From the NCBI GenBank assembly GCA_021157815.1, contig JAGGVT010000012.1, forward strand, positions 1 to 9,416: 9,416 nucleotides of DNA, given 5' to 3'. Under the pieces are notes generated by a model, which saw only the letters and a list, made by a program, of their open reading frames with translations, did not search any database and had not been told where the DNA came from. Position 1 is the first letter of the stretch; each line of letters opens with the position of its first letter. A program made the translations under genes and the position numbers. Below, piece by piece: positions 1 through 6,439 of this stretch. This DNA is from a bacterium (GTDB lineage Bacteria; JAJVIF01; JAGGVT01).

Positions 1-7
1 ATTGAGT

Positions 8-121
8 AAAAAAAGGGGACTGTCCCAACAAAGTGAATAAACACAGTATAAATAAGGGGTTACAGCATAGTATATTGATAACATCAGATTTGAAGCCTCA
101 TGTGGACTGTCCCCTTTTTTT
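8..121. repeat. Short element with inverted GGGGAC-GTCCCC ends (MITE/REP-like)
   Basis: Bases 8-25 (seven A, then GGGGACTGTCC) and the reverse complement of 104-121 (seven A, then GGGGACAGTCC) agree at 17 of 18 positions. The single mismatch is the centre of each small palindrome. About 78 non-coding bases lie between them. TA dinucleotides at 7-8 and 121-122 could be a target duplication, though they are too short to prove it. The element lies downstream of ftsK and could fold into a long hairpin in RNA. The rest of bases 1-217 shows no gene. A REP/REPIN unit or a small non-autonomous transposon are both possible. Confidence 0.55.
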
Positions 122-160
122 ACGGGGTGCAAATAACCCACACAATTTATTGAAGCGCCA

Positions 161-228
161 ATAATCCATAAAAGCAAACAGGCGGTAAATAATTACATTA
201 TCTTCTGCATCACCAGCTTATGGATTAT
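161..228. repeat. 11-bp perfect inverted repeat spanning the ftsK stop
   Basis: ATAATCCATAA at 161-171 is the exact reverse complement of 218-228, with 46 bases between the arms. The right arm includes the ftsK stop codon. The stem would be AT-rich, the loop long and there is no U-tract, so this is a weak candidate for a transcript-end structure and may be chance. Confidence 0.35.
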
Positions 229-2449
229 CAATGCTGTCCATGAAATCATTACCTTGAATAAGCCTTCGCTTTCGGTGGCCATCCATGCCGCTAATAATGC
301 CCAACTTCTCCATCTTGTCAATGATTCGGCTTGCGCGGAGGTAGCCAATCCTGAAATCACGCTGAATCATGCTCGCGCTTATCGATTTCTTCTCGTGTGC
401 CAGTTTGACCGCCATCTGGAAGTATTCCTCATCGTCGTCTTCGGATTCAAAACCTGTGATAATATCATCCTCAAGTTCTTCAATGCCATCGATATCATCG
501 ATTTCACCCTGGTATTTTGTGATGTCGGCTCTGTATTCCGGTTTGATTTGGCTGGTTAAAAAGGATACCACTTTTTCAGTTTCGTCATCGCCGATAAATG
601 TTCCCTGCGCGCGTCTGGGACCTGATTCACTTGGGCTTGAATATAGCATATCGCCCTGTCCAAGCAGTTTGTCGGCTCCGCCCTTTCCGAGAATGGTTGT
701 CGAGTCGGCGTGTGATGTTACACTGAAAGCGATGCGAGCTGGAAAATTGGATTTAACGCCGCCGCTGATAACCTTGACCTCGGGGCGCTGTGTCGCGGCG
801 ATTACATGAATTCCGGTAGCGCGCGCGAGACGGGCGATGTGGTTTATCAAACGCATTAATTCCTTGCCATTCGGGGCATCTATAAGGGAAGCAAACTCAT
901 CAATAATGATTACAATATAGGGCATGAACTCGCCGTCGGGACGTTTTTTATTGTACATTAAGATGTCCCGGCATTTTATATCCTGAAATTGGTTGTAACG
1001 ATTATTCATTTCCTTTATGACCCACATCAATGCGTTCCTTGCTTTATTCCAGTCAATGATTACCGGCACCAGCAGATGAGGCAAGCTGTTATAAAGTATC
1101 AGCTCAACTCGCTTTGGATCGATTAGAATCAACTTGACTTCATCCGGAGCGGCTTTGAAAAGCAGGGACATCACGATTGAGTTAAGGCACACGCTCTTGC
1201 CTGCACCTGTTTGTCCGGCGATGAGAAGATGCGGCATCTTGTTCAAATCCTCGATAATCGGGTCTCCATCCACATCCTTTCCGATGCATAAGGGCATCAG
1301 CGATTTGGATTTGGTAAAGGCATCGCATTCAAGAACCTCGCGGAGAGTTACAAGATTCCTGCTGGATTTGGGGAATTCAACTCCGATAACATCTTTTCCC
1401 GGAATTGGAGCTTCTATTCGCAGCCTTTTTGCCTTAAGCGCGAGTTTAAGGTCATCCTGAAGCGCAATGACCTTCTTTACACTTACGCCGGGAGCGGGTT
1501 TAAGTTCGCAGCGAATCACTGACGGGCCAATAGTCATGCCGGTAACATTCACTGCCACATTAAAATTCGCAAGTGATGTTTCAATAACAGATACGATTTT
1601 TTCTCTGTCTGTATCCAATAAGTTATCAATTGGTTTCTCAAGGAGATCAGTTGTTGGAAATTTATATTTCCCGATTTCTCTGAGCATCGGCTTAAAATCA
1701 AGCTCCATCTGCTCCTTTGGAGTACCGTTTGTTTTCTTAACAGTTGGAATTTCAGAACCTGCGGAAAAGGAATCAACAAGCGAAATATCAGATTGTAAAT
1801 CCTTCTTCTGCTCATCGTCATCTCTGTCCAGTGATGATACTGTTACTTTTCGTTTTGCTTTTTTTTTGTTAACCGGCGTATCATCAATCCGTGTGAGTTT
1901 ATTTTTTAGAGCTATTAATCCTGCTATGAGTTTGGTTGGAGCGTAACCGGTTACATAAGGCAGTGAAATCAATCCAAGAACAATGAAAACAACAATCCCA
2001 CCTGCATTGCCGAATGCCGTTTCAAATATGGAGCCGAAGAATTTCCCAATTAATCCGACCCAGGCATCATCAGAAGGATGGTAAAACCCCCCCAGCCTGA
2101 TTCGCAGTATTAATCTCATTATTGGAAGCGCAAGGAGACAGATCAGGCATATTAACTGCGCAATCGCGTTTACAATTTTATTTTCCCTGTGCAGGATGCA
2201 GCTTACACTCATGACAAGAAAAGTGAGTGGCAGCATGTATAGGCCATATCCGCCGATTATCGGTTTTAAGCCTTTATAGACAACATAGCCCATTATGTTC
2301 TGGGCATCATTATCTATCATGCCGATAATGTGTATTACTATCAATCCAAGGAGTACCAGACCTGTAACTTCGAGCCTGATTTCAGAGGGGAGAATCTCTT
2401 TTTCTTTTGGATTCGGCACAGCATTAACCTTGGGAGATGCCTCAAACAT
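218..2449 (-). CDS. ftsK: DNA translocase FtsK/SpoIIIE
   Basis: FtsK is the septum-located ATP-driven motor that pumps chromosomal DNA during division and activates dimer resolution. The 743-residue product is a short form, close to SpoIIIE in length and much shorter than E. coli FtsK. The N-terminal part has about four hydrophobic membrane segments (roughly 28-46, 64-84, 93-117, 150-167). A charged linker (about 185-255) follows. The motor spans about 265-640: Walker A AGQTGAGKS (411-419; AGATGSGKS is commoner), Walker B IIIDEFA (514-520), AATQRP (551-556) and a GKGGADKLLGQGDML stretch (588-602). The end (about 675-730) is the gamma winged-helix domain that reads KOPS-like sites, with ISASMIQRDFRIGYLRASRI (690-709). 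It has its own promoter and no link to the Mo genes beyond position. An upstream GTG at 2458 is an alternative start adding three residues. Confidence 0.96.
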   Translation of the reverse strand: MFEASPKVNAVPNPKEKEILPSEIRLEVTGLVLLGLIVIHIIGMIDNDAQNIMGYVVYKGLKPIIGGYGLYMLPLTFLVMSVSCILHRENKIVNAIAQLICLICLLALPIMRLILRIRLGGFYHPSDDAWVGLIGKFFGSIFETAFGNAGGIVVFIVLGLISLPYVTGYAPTKLIAGLIALKNKLTRIDDTPVNKKKAKRKVTVSSLDRDDDEQKKDLQSDISLVDSFSAGSEIPTVKKTNGTPKEQMELDFKPMLREIGKYKFPTTDLLEKPIDNLLDTDREKIVSVIETSLANFNVAVNVTGMTIGPSVIRCELKPAPGVSVKKVIALQDDLKLALKAKRLRIEAPIPGKDVIGVEFPKSSRNLVTLREVLECDAFTKSKSLMPLCIGKDVDGDPIIEDLNKMPHLLIAGQTGAGKSVCLNSIVMSLLFKAAPDEVKLILIDPKRVELILYNSLPHLLVPVIIDWNKARNALMWVIKEMNNRYNQFQDIKCRDILMYNKKRPDGEFMPYIVIIIDEFASLIDAPNGKELMRLINHIARLARATGIHVIAATQRPEVKVISGGVKSNFPARIAFSVTSHADSTTILGKGGADKLLGQGDMLYSSPSESGPRRAQGTFIGDDETEKVVSFLTSQIKPEYRADITKYQGEIDDIDGIEELEDDIITGFESEDDDEEYFQMAVKLAHEKKSISASMIQRDFRIGYLRASRIIDKMEKLGIISGMDGHRKRRLIQGNDFMDSIDNP

Positions 2450-2453
2450 GACT

Positions 2454-2459
2454 ATCACC
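2454..2459 (-). promoter_or_regulatory. Ribosome binding site of ftsK
   Basis: GGTGAT, four bases before the ATG at 2449, pairs with the distal part of the anti-Shine-Dalgarno sequence. It favours this ATG over the in-frame GTG at 2458, which lies within the site itself and has no good site upstream. Confidence 0.5.
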
Positions 2460-2507
2460 AGCCATGAAAAAGTAATTCCCCGGTTATCGCCATAAAATCC
2501 ACATTAG

Positions 2508-2536
2508 ATTATATTATAGATTATTAAGATTCGCAA
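2508..2536 (-). promoter_or_regulatory. Predicted sigma70-type promoter of ftsK
   Basis: Read on the minus strand, TTGCGA (2536-2531) and TATAAT (2513-2508) are separated by exactly 17 bases in an AT-rich stretch. Transcription would start near base 2500, giving a leader of about 50 bases before the ftsK ATG. A second TATAAT overlaps at 2518-2513 but is only 12 bases from the -35. I see no GC-rich terminator hairpin between the Mo operon and this promoter, so some read-through into ftsK is possible. Confidence 0.65.
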
Positions 2537-2584
2537 GATACATTTAAGTTGAGGGAATCGATGGACTCTCCCGTGTGTTAATCT

Positions 2585-3382
2585 TCACGAATCGGATTCG
2601 AGGGATTTAGCCAGTTTTTCGAACGATTTGTCGCTCTCGCGAATAGCTCGGCGCTTGATGCGCCAGTAGCCGTCAATCAACTTACGCGCTTTTTCGGTTA
2701 GTTTCGAACCGCCGCCGTGAGCACCGCCTGTTTGGCGTTCTATCAATTTAAACTCAAGGCGTTCCTCCGCGCGTTTGATATCCCCCCATGCGTGCCTGTA
2801 TGAAATCCCCTCTTTTTTTGCGGCTTTTGCGAGGCTGCCTTGATTGTCTATCGCTGACAGAAGACGTGCAATGCCCTCGCCGAATACGGTTTTGCCATCG
2901 CGATTGATCCAAATTTTTGTCCTGATGCTCAACTGGCTGCCTGTGAGAAATTCGTGCTGGTTCTGAAAAATGCGAATAAGTTTCCGCCTTGAGCTGACAG
3001 GAATATCCAACGGTGCCAAAGCCGCCATCCAGCCGTCAGGATTGGCGTTATCGCCAAGCACAATGTCGGCCATGTATGCCAGTTCGTCCGCATCGCTTCG
3101 CCTGATTTCATTGTGCTGATTTAGAAAGATGACTACATCGGCATCAATATTTCCGATCAGGCGAGTTGCCTCCGCGACACAGTGTTTGAATTTGGCGCGG
3201 CTGGAATCAATAAATTCAAGCGCCTCATTGGTGTTGGTGAAATAGTTGTTCGATTTGGATTTTTTTGTTTTACCATGCCCAAGTTTCAGATTTACCGGCT
3301 TATCAAGCACATCGGTAATTTCAGATGCCAGTTTTGATTTGCCCACCTGGCTGGATGAACCGCCAATCAACCATAATTTCAT
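2585..3382 (-). CDS. P-loop domain fused to a ModE-type DNA-binding domain (probable Mo/W-responsive regulator)
   Basis: This 265-residue protein has two parts. Residues 1 to about 145 look like a P-loop NTPase: LIGGSSSQVGKSKLASEI (5-22) resembles a Walker A of the MobB/dethiobiotin-synthetase kind, though with Ser9 where the first Gly of GxxxxGKS is expected. ADVVIFLN (81-88) could be the Walker B strand. Residues about 150-245 match the winged-helix domain of ModE, with LLSAIDNQGSLAKAAKKEG (174-192), ISYRHAWGDIKRAEE (193-207) and ERQTGGAHGGGSKLTEKARK (215-234). The last 20 or so residues are charged. The TOBE/Mop molybdate-binding half of classical ModE is absent, so the P-loop part may provide sensing, or the protein may respond to a cofactor or nucleotide. 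It is the last gene of the operon and overlaps the previous one by 4 bases. Autoregulation of this operon is likely but its promoter is outside the window. Confidence 0.85.
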   Translation of the reverse strand: MKLWLIGGSSSQVGKSKLASEITDVLDKPVNLKLGHGKTKKSKSNNYFTNTNEALEFIDSSRAKFKHCVAEATRLIGNIDADVVIFLNQHNEIRRSDADELAYMADIVLGDNANPDGWMAALAPLDIPVSSRRKLIRIFQNQHEFLTGSQLSIRTKIWINRDGKTVFGEGIARLLSAIDNQGSLAKAAKKEGISYRHAWGDIKRAEERLEFKLIERQTGGAHGGGSKLTEKARKLIDGYWRIKRRAIRESDKSFEKLAKSLESDS

Positions 3383-3690
3383 TTAAAACACCCCAGCTGG
3401 CATCCGAAGATTTTCATCTCAAGCACGTTAGCTAATTTGCCGGCATTGGCGCGGCTGATTCCGAGTCTCTTCCCGATTGCAAACGCAACAGGGCACGATA
3501 TTCGTCCGCCGACATGCATGACTCCAGGCTCGCTTATCTCTCTTTCGGATGGGTTGTCGATTGTGATATCCGCTTCCGATGCTGAATCCACAATAATGTA
3601 TTCCAACTCAATCGATTTGTAGAATTCATTCAGTTTGTTGACAATATCATCCGGCAAGTTTGCAAAGTGTAATTTTGGTTTATCAGCCAT
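3379..3690 (-). CDS. Small Cys-containing protein with a helix-turn-helix-like segment, function unknown
   Basis: I do not recognise this 103-residue protein with certainty. Residues about 1-65 are acidic and include a possible beta segment (LEYIIVDSASEADITID, 29-45). Residues about 64-94 have a helix-turn-helix look: SCPVAFAIGKRLGISRANAG then KLANVLEMKI, with LGIS at the turn. The protein ends in GCQLGCFK, so cysteines fall at 66, 97 and 101, a pattern that could bind a metal or cluster or form a redox pair. The gene overlaps mobA-fdhD by 8 bases and the P-loop/ModE gene by 4 (ATGA), so it is made with them. The context makes a role in regulating or assembling Mo/W enzymes plausible. That is inference, and a structural zinc or iron site is an alternative. 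Confidence 0.8.
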   Translation of the reverse strand: MADKPKLHFANLPDDIVNKLNEFYKSIELEYIIVDSASEADITIDNPSEREISEPGVMHVGGRISCPVAFAIGKRLGISRANAGKLANVLEMKIFGCQLGCFK

Positions 3691-5044
3691 GTTTAATTCT
3701 CCCTGAGTGAGTGTAGATATTGAATCGCGCGCCACGGGCGAACCCGATAAGCGTGATTCCGTATTTGTCCGCAAGTTGAACAGCGCCATCTGATGGCGCT
3801 GAATGTGAAACAAGAAACGGCGCGCGGGCTCGAATCGCCTTTGTAACAACGCCGGTGGCAATACGTCCGCTTGTGAGAATCATTCTTTTGTTTTGTGGCA
3901 CTTCATTGAACCTTAATTCATGCCCCAGGATTTTATCGATAGTGTTGTGGCGCGCTATATCATCTGCGACATGAATAATCCTCTCGCCATCGCTCAATGC
4001 CGATGTGTGAACCCCGCCTGTCGAGTAGAACATGCCGCTGGTTTTCATAAGTGAGTTCATCATGTCGATTATCCTGTCCGCTCCGGCTTGAACATCAGTG
4101 CCAACAGCCTTGAAACAATCGGCGTAAGCGGGACGGATTGAAAAAAGCACATCCCCGCATCCCGGCGAGACAGTTCGAACCAGCGATGTCTGCTGGGGTT
4201 TGATTTTCTCTTTTGTGTTTACGGTTACAGTGTCCAGCTTGTCGTTGAATTCAATCGATGTGATTTTCTCGATGTCGTTAAGAACACATTCGGTATATAA
4301 GAAACCGACAGCGAGATTTTCAACATTATCCTTTAAAGCGTTAATGACAGCGACTTCATCATCGTTGGCCCAAATCCGTATGAACGATTCACGCACGAGA
4401 ATATCATTGATATCCCGGATGCCATCAATGCGGTGATAGCGTTGAATAGGGCGTTTAACAGTCACATCCAGATTAGCCGTGTTGTTTTTATCGGGCTTCA
4501 TATCATCGGGAGAATTGAGATTTAGAAAAGGCGTTTCATCGTTGAAAAATATTAGTTCGCTTTTATTGTTATGGCAGAAATCAAGCACACTGAGATTGCG
4601 CTTTTCAAGCGCGTTTGTAATCGCGGGTAGGATTCCTTTTTTATAAACAGCGCAAAGGGGATGCTCGCGGAGCGGAGTTGAAACATAGATTAAATCGGCA
4701 TCTGACTCGCAAGCTTTGTTAAGGAGAATCGCAATTTCATCGCTGGTTATTTTCGGCATGTCGCATGACAGCACCAGTATTGAATCCGCCTGTGTTTTTT
4801 TCAACGCGCTGTGTATTCCCGCAAGTGGGCCTGATTTTATATATTCATCCGGGATAGACTCGAAACCTATGGACGAAAATACATCGGTTTCATCGGTTGA
4901 TAAATATATATTATCTATTCCGGCTTTTTTTATTTGCTCTGTGAGATAAGCGACAAGCGGTATGCCATCCACTAGCACAAGGCTTTTAGGAGTGCCGAAT
5001 CGAGAGCTCTTTCCGCCTGCGAGTATGACTGCGGTTTTAATCAT
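3683..5044 (-). CDS. mobA-fdhD: Fused MobA-like guanylyltransferase and FdhD sulfurtransferase
   Basis: One uninterrupted 453-residue frame joins two enzymes. Residues 1 to about 185 are MobA, which transfers GMP to the metal cofactor. Visible motifs are LAGGKSSRFGTPKSL (8-22), SGPLAGIHSAL (71-81), LSCDMP (92-97) with the metal-binding Asp, HPLCAVY (128-134) and FLNLNSPDDM (173-182). Residues about 193-453 are FdhD, which passes sulfur from a cysteine desulfurase to the bis-MGD cofactor of formate dehydrogenase. Its motifs are GFLYTE (247-252), STGGVHTSAL (341-350), ADDIARHNTIDKILG (360-374), TSGRIATGVVTKAI (391-404) and SHSAPSDGAVQLADKYG (413-429). The sulfur-carrying loop reads SPGCGDV (293-299), so only Cys296 is left of the CxxC pair known from E. 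coli. The linker around 183-193 is short and polar. A MobA start at 5044 (8-base overlap with the previous gene) has an AAGGT site upstream. The fusion suggests GMP addition and sulfuration are coupled. Confidence 0.94.
   Translation of the reverse strand: MIKTAVILAGGKSSRFGTPKSLVLVDGIPLVAYLTEQIKKAGIDNIYLSTDETDVFSSIGFESIPDEYIKSGPLAGIHSALKKTQADSILVLSCDMPKITSDEIAILLNKACESDADLIYVSTPLREHPLCAVYKKGILPAITNALEKRNLSVLDFCHNNKSELIFFNDETPFLNLNSPDDMKPDKNNTANLDVTVKRPIQRYHRIDGIRDINDILVRESFIRIWANDDEVAVINALKDNVENLAVGFLYTECVLNDIEKITSIEFNDKLDTVTVNTKEKIKPQQTSLVRTVSPGCGDVLFSIRPAYADCFKAVGTDVQAGADRIIDMMNSLMKTSGMFYSTGGVHTSALSDGERIIHVADDIARHNTIDKILGHELRFNEVPQNKRMILTSGRIATGVVTKAIRARAPFLVSHSAPSDGAVQLADKYGITLIGFARGARFNIYTHSGRIKHG
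3698..3704 (-). promoter_or_regulatory. Ribosome binding site of the 103-residue gene inside mobA-fdhD
   Basis: AGGGAGA, seven bases before the ATG at 3690 and within the last codons of mobA-fdhD. It supports the short start over the open frame reaching back to 3861, whose extra residues overlap the fdhD part and look like out-of-frame translation. Confidence 0.65.
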
Positions 5045-5561
5045 CGTTTACCTTTTTTCCACATTCGCTGCTATCGCCTTTAACCGTTTCCAAAGCGTGA
5101 GGCAGGATTTCGAGAATTGCCTCAAGCGATTGGACAGCTCCTCTTTCGCTTCCGGGCACATTTACAATTATACTTTGCGCCCTGACTCCCGTGATTCCTC
5201 TCGACAGCCAGGCATACTTCGTATGCTTTGACCCCTCACTTCTCATGCACTCTGCAAATCCGGGGATTTCATAACCGATAACCGCACGAGTTGCTTCGGG
5301 AGTAACATCACGCGGAGAAATGCCTGTTCCGCCTGTTGTTATGATTAAATCAGCCCTGTCATCATATAGAAGTTTTTCGAGAGTTTGAACAATCGAGTTG
5401 TAATCATCCGGTATAATAACAGGCGGTTTGGTTTGGTAATGGGCGTCAGCCAACATTTGAATCAGCATTGGACCCACAGTATCTTTGTTTTCCCCGCTGA
5501 AACGGGAATCGGAAACTGTGAGAACGCGCGCGCTATAACGTTTCGATTTTGTCGCCGACAT
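5037..5561 (-). CDS. moaB: MoaB/Mog-family molybdopterin adenylyltransferase
   Basis: Members of this family (MogA, and MoaB in organisms lacking MogA) adenylylate molybdopterin, activating it for metal insertion by MoeA. The 174-residue product has the MoCF fold. RVLTVSDSRFSGENKDTVGP (12-31) forms the first strand and loop. TTGGTGISPRDVTPEATR (75-92) is the molybdopterin-binding signature, and VNVPGSERGAVQSLEAILEILPHAL (133-157) is the C-terminal motif. The last 15 or so residues are polar and probably flexible. MoaB and MogA cannot be separated reliably by eye, but as the only such gene here it is likely the adenylyltransferase. It starts inside the MOSC gene (29-base overlap) and ends 8 bases into mobA-fdhD. 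Confidence 0.92.
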   Translation of the reverse strand: MSATKSKRYSARVLTVSDSRFSGENKDTVGPMLIQMLADAHYQTKPPVIIPDDYNSIVQTLEKLLYDDRADLIITTGGTGISPRDVTPEATRAVIGYEIPGFAECMRSEGSKHTKYAWLSRGITGVRAQSIIVNVPGSERGAVQSLEAILEILPHALETVKGDSSECGKKVNDD

Positions 5562-5967
5562 TAATCTCACCTCCGACAACAACCGCCGCGAAGATGCCTT
5601 TGCTCATTAACGGCGGCTCGCCTATTTCAGGGCTTAACGTATATCCCGTGGGATTCGGCTTGCCTATTTGTGTTACCTCAAGTTCAATATTTCCTATTCG
5701 TATTCTCGAACCGACTGGAAGTTCAATAAGATTTATTCCTTCGGTTGTGATATTCTCAGCGAAGTCACCGGAGTTAACTTTGATTCCCCTATCAATGAAA
5801 CTTTTGTAAATCTCAATTCCAATCAGCGATACATGCTGATTTTCAGTTCCGGCGTGAGCGTCGCCTTCGACTCCGTGATTCTCAATCAATCGGATTGCAT
5901 CGACACTGGTTTTCGCGATTCCTTTATCTTTGCCTACACAAAGTCCCGCAACTTTTCCTGTTTTCAT
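5533..5967 (-). CDS. Stand-alone MOSC-domain protein
   Basis: This 144-residue protein is essentially one MOSC domain, the beta fold found at the C-terminus of molybdenum cofactor sulfurases and as small free proteins in Moco operons. Recognisable stretches are HGVEGDAHAGTENQHVSLIG (31-50), SGDFAENITTEGINL (66-80), LPVGSRIRIGN (83-93) and GIFAAVVVGGEINVGDKI (124-141). In the family, the segment after TQIGK normally carries conserved cysteines and a histidine (pattern like CHxxC...GxC). Here it reads PNPTGYTLSPEIGEPP (104-119) with none of them. The only cysteine is C10, in the first strand. A sulfur-carrier role through the usual cysteine therefore looks unlikely, and pterin binding or a structural role remains possible. 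It overlaps moaC by 4 bases and the MoaB/Mog gene by 29. The exact function of such small MOSC proteins is not established. Confidence 0.88.
   Translation of the reverse strand: MKTGKVAGLCVGKDKGIAKTSVDAIRLIENHGVEGDAHAGTENQHVSLIGIEIYKSFIDRGIKVNSGDFAENITTEGINLIELPVGSRIRIGNIELEVTQIGKPNPTGYTLSPEIGEPPLMSKGIFAAVVVGGEINVGDKIETL
5566..5574 (-). promoter_or_regulatory. Ribosome binding site of the MoaB/Mog gene inside the MOSC gene
   Basis: GGAGGTGAG, an almost complete anti-16S match, lies four bases before the ATG at 5561. It decides that start over the in-frame ATG at 5582. In the MOSC frame it encodes the conserved Gly-Gly-Glu of that domain. Confidence 0.8.
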
Positions 5968-6437
5968 AATTCATCCCGTACATATTCCCCGGATCGTCCG
6001 CCTGATTTTTTCAGAAGGCGGATTTTATCAATTGTCATGCTCCTATCCGCTGATTTGCACATGTCATAGATAGTCAGCGCCGCAATTGATACCGCAGTTA
6101 AAGCCTCCATTTCAACTCCGGTTTTAGCGTGCACAATGACAGTCGCGGTGATTTTAATTCCATCCTCGACTATTTCAAATTCTATATCAGCGTGGTCAAG
6201 CCCCAGCGGATGGCACATCGGAATCAGTTCACCTGTTTTTTTCGCAGCTTGAATCCCGGCGATTTTAGCGGTGGACAGCACATCCCCCTTCGGCATTTTA
6301 CCCTCGGTAATCTGATTGAGCACATCCGGTTTTATTCGCACAAAGCCATCGGCGACAGCGATACGTCTTGTTATCTCCTTTTCAGAGACATCAACCATTT
6401 TTACCTTGCCTTTTTCATCGATGTGGCTGAATTCCAT
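5964..6437 (-). CDS. moaC: Cyclic pyranopterin monophosphate synthase MoaC
   Basis: MoaC converts the MoaA product 3',8-cyclo-GTP to cyclic pyranopterin monophosphate. The 157-residue protein matches the family from end to end. It has the N-terminal HIDEKGKVKMVDVSEK stretch and KGDVLSTAKIAGIQAAKKTG (50-69), whose Lys50 corresponds to the catalytic lysine of E. coli MoaC. It also has MCHPL (74-78), TGVEMEALTAVSIAALTIYD (106-125) and the C-terminal RLLKKSGGRSG (140-150). Asp125 is the expected catalytic aspartate. The start has a perfect GGAGGT site overlapping the end of moaA. The stop overlaps the MOSC gene's ATG in an ATGA arrangement, so the two are probably translationally coupled. Confidence 0.97.
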   Translation of the reverse strand: MEFSHIDEKGKVKMVDVSEKEITRRIAVADGFVRIKPDVLNQITEGKMPKGDVLSTAKIAGIQAAKKTGELIPMCHPLGLDHADIEFEIVEDGIKITATVIVHAKTGVEMEALTAVSIAALTIYDMCKSADRSMTIDKIRLLKKSGGRSGEYVRDEL

Positions 6438-6439
6438 TG

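Noticed and set aside
104-121. GGACTGTCC followed by T-run as an intrinsic terminator
   Set aside because: The palindrome has a one-base centre and cannot form a stable small hairpin by itself; it fits better as one end of the inverted-repeat element, and it would be oriented against ftsK.
1467-1946. Plus-strand open frame of 159 codons inside ftsK
   Set aside because: It is antisense to the FtsK linker and alpha domain, serine-rich and low in complexity, as expected from reading a coding strand backwards.
2505-2525. Possible ModE box overlapping the ftsK promoter
   Set aside because: There is a short TAGATTAT direct repeat, but it does not resemble the known palindromic ModE site and ftsK is not an expected target.
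2537-2584. Rho-independent terminator after the P-loop/ModE gene
   Set aside because: The only pairing I find (GGGA with TCCC across 12 bases) is too short and is not followed by a U-tract.
3691-3861. N-terminal extension of the 103-residue protein
   Set aside because: The extra 57 residues overlap the conserved FdhD C-terminus out of frame, are rich in Arg and Ser, and a better ribosome site precedes the ATG at 3690.
5668-6069. Plus-strand open frame of 133 codons opposite the moaC/MOSC junction
   Set aside because: It lies fully opposite two well-matched genes, has no recognisable motif and no clear ribosome site; it is a shadow of their codon bias.
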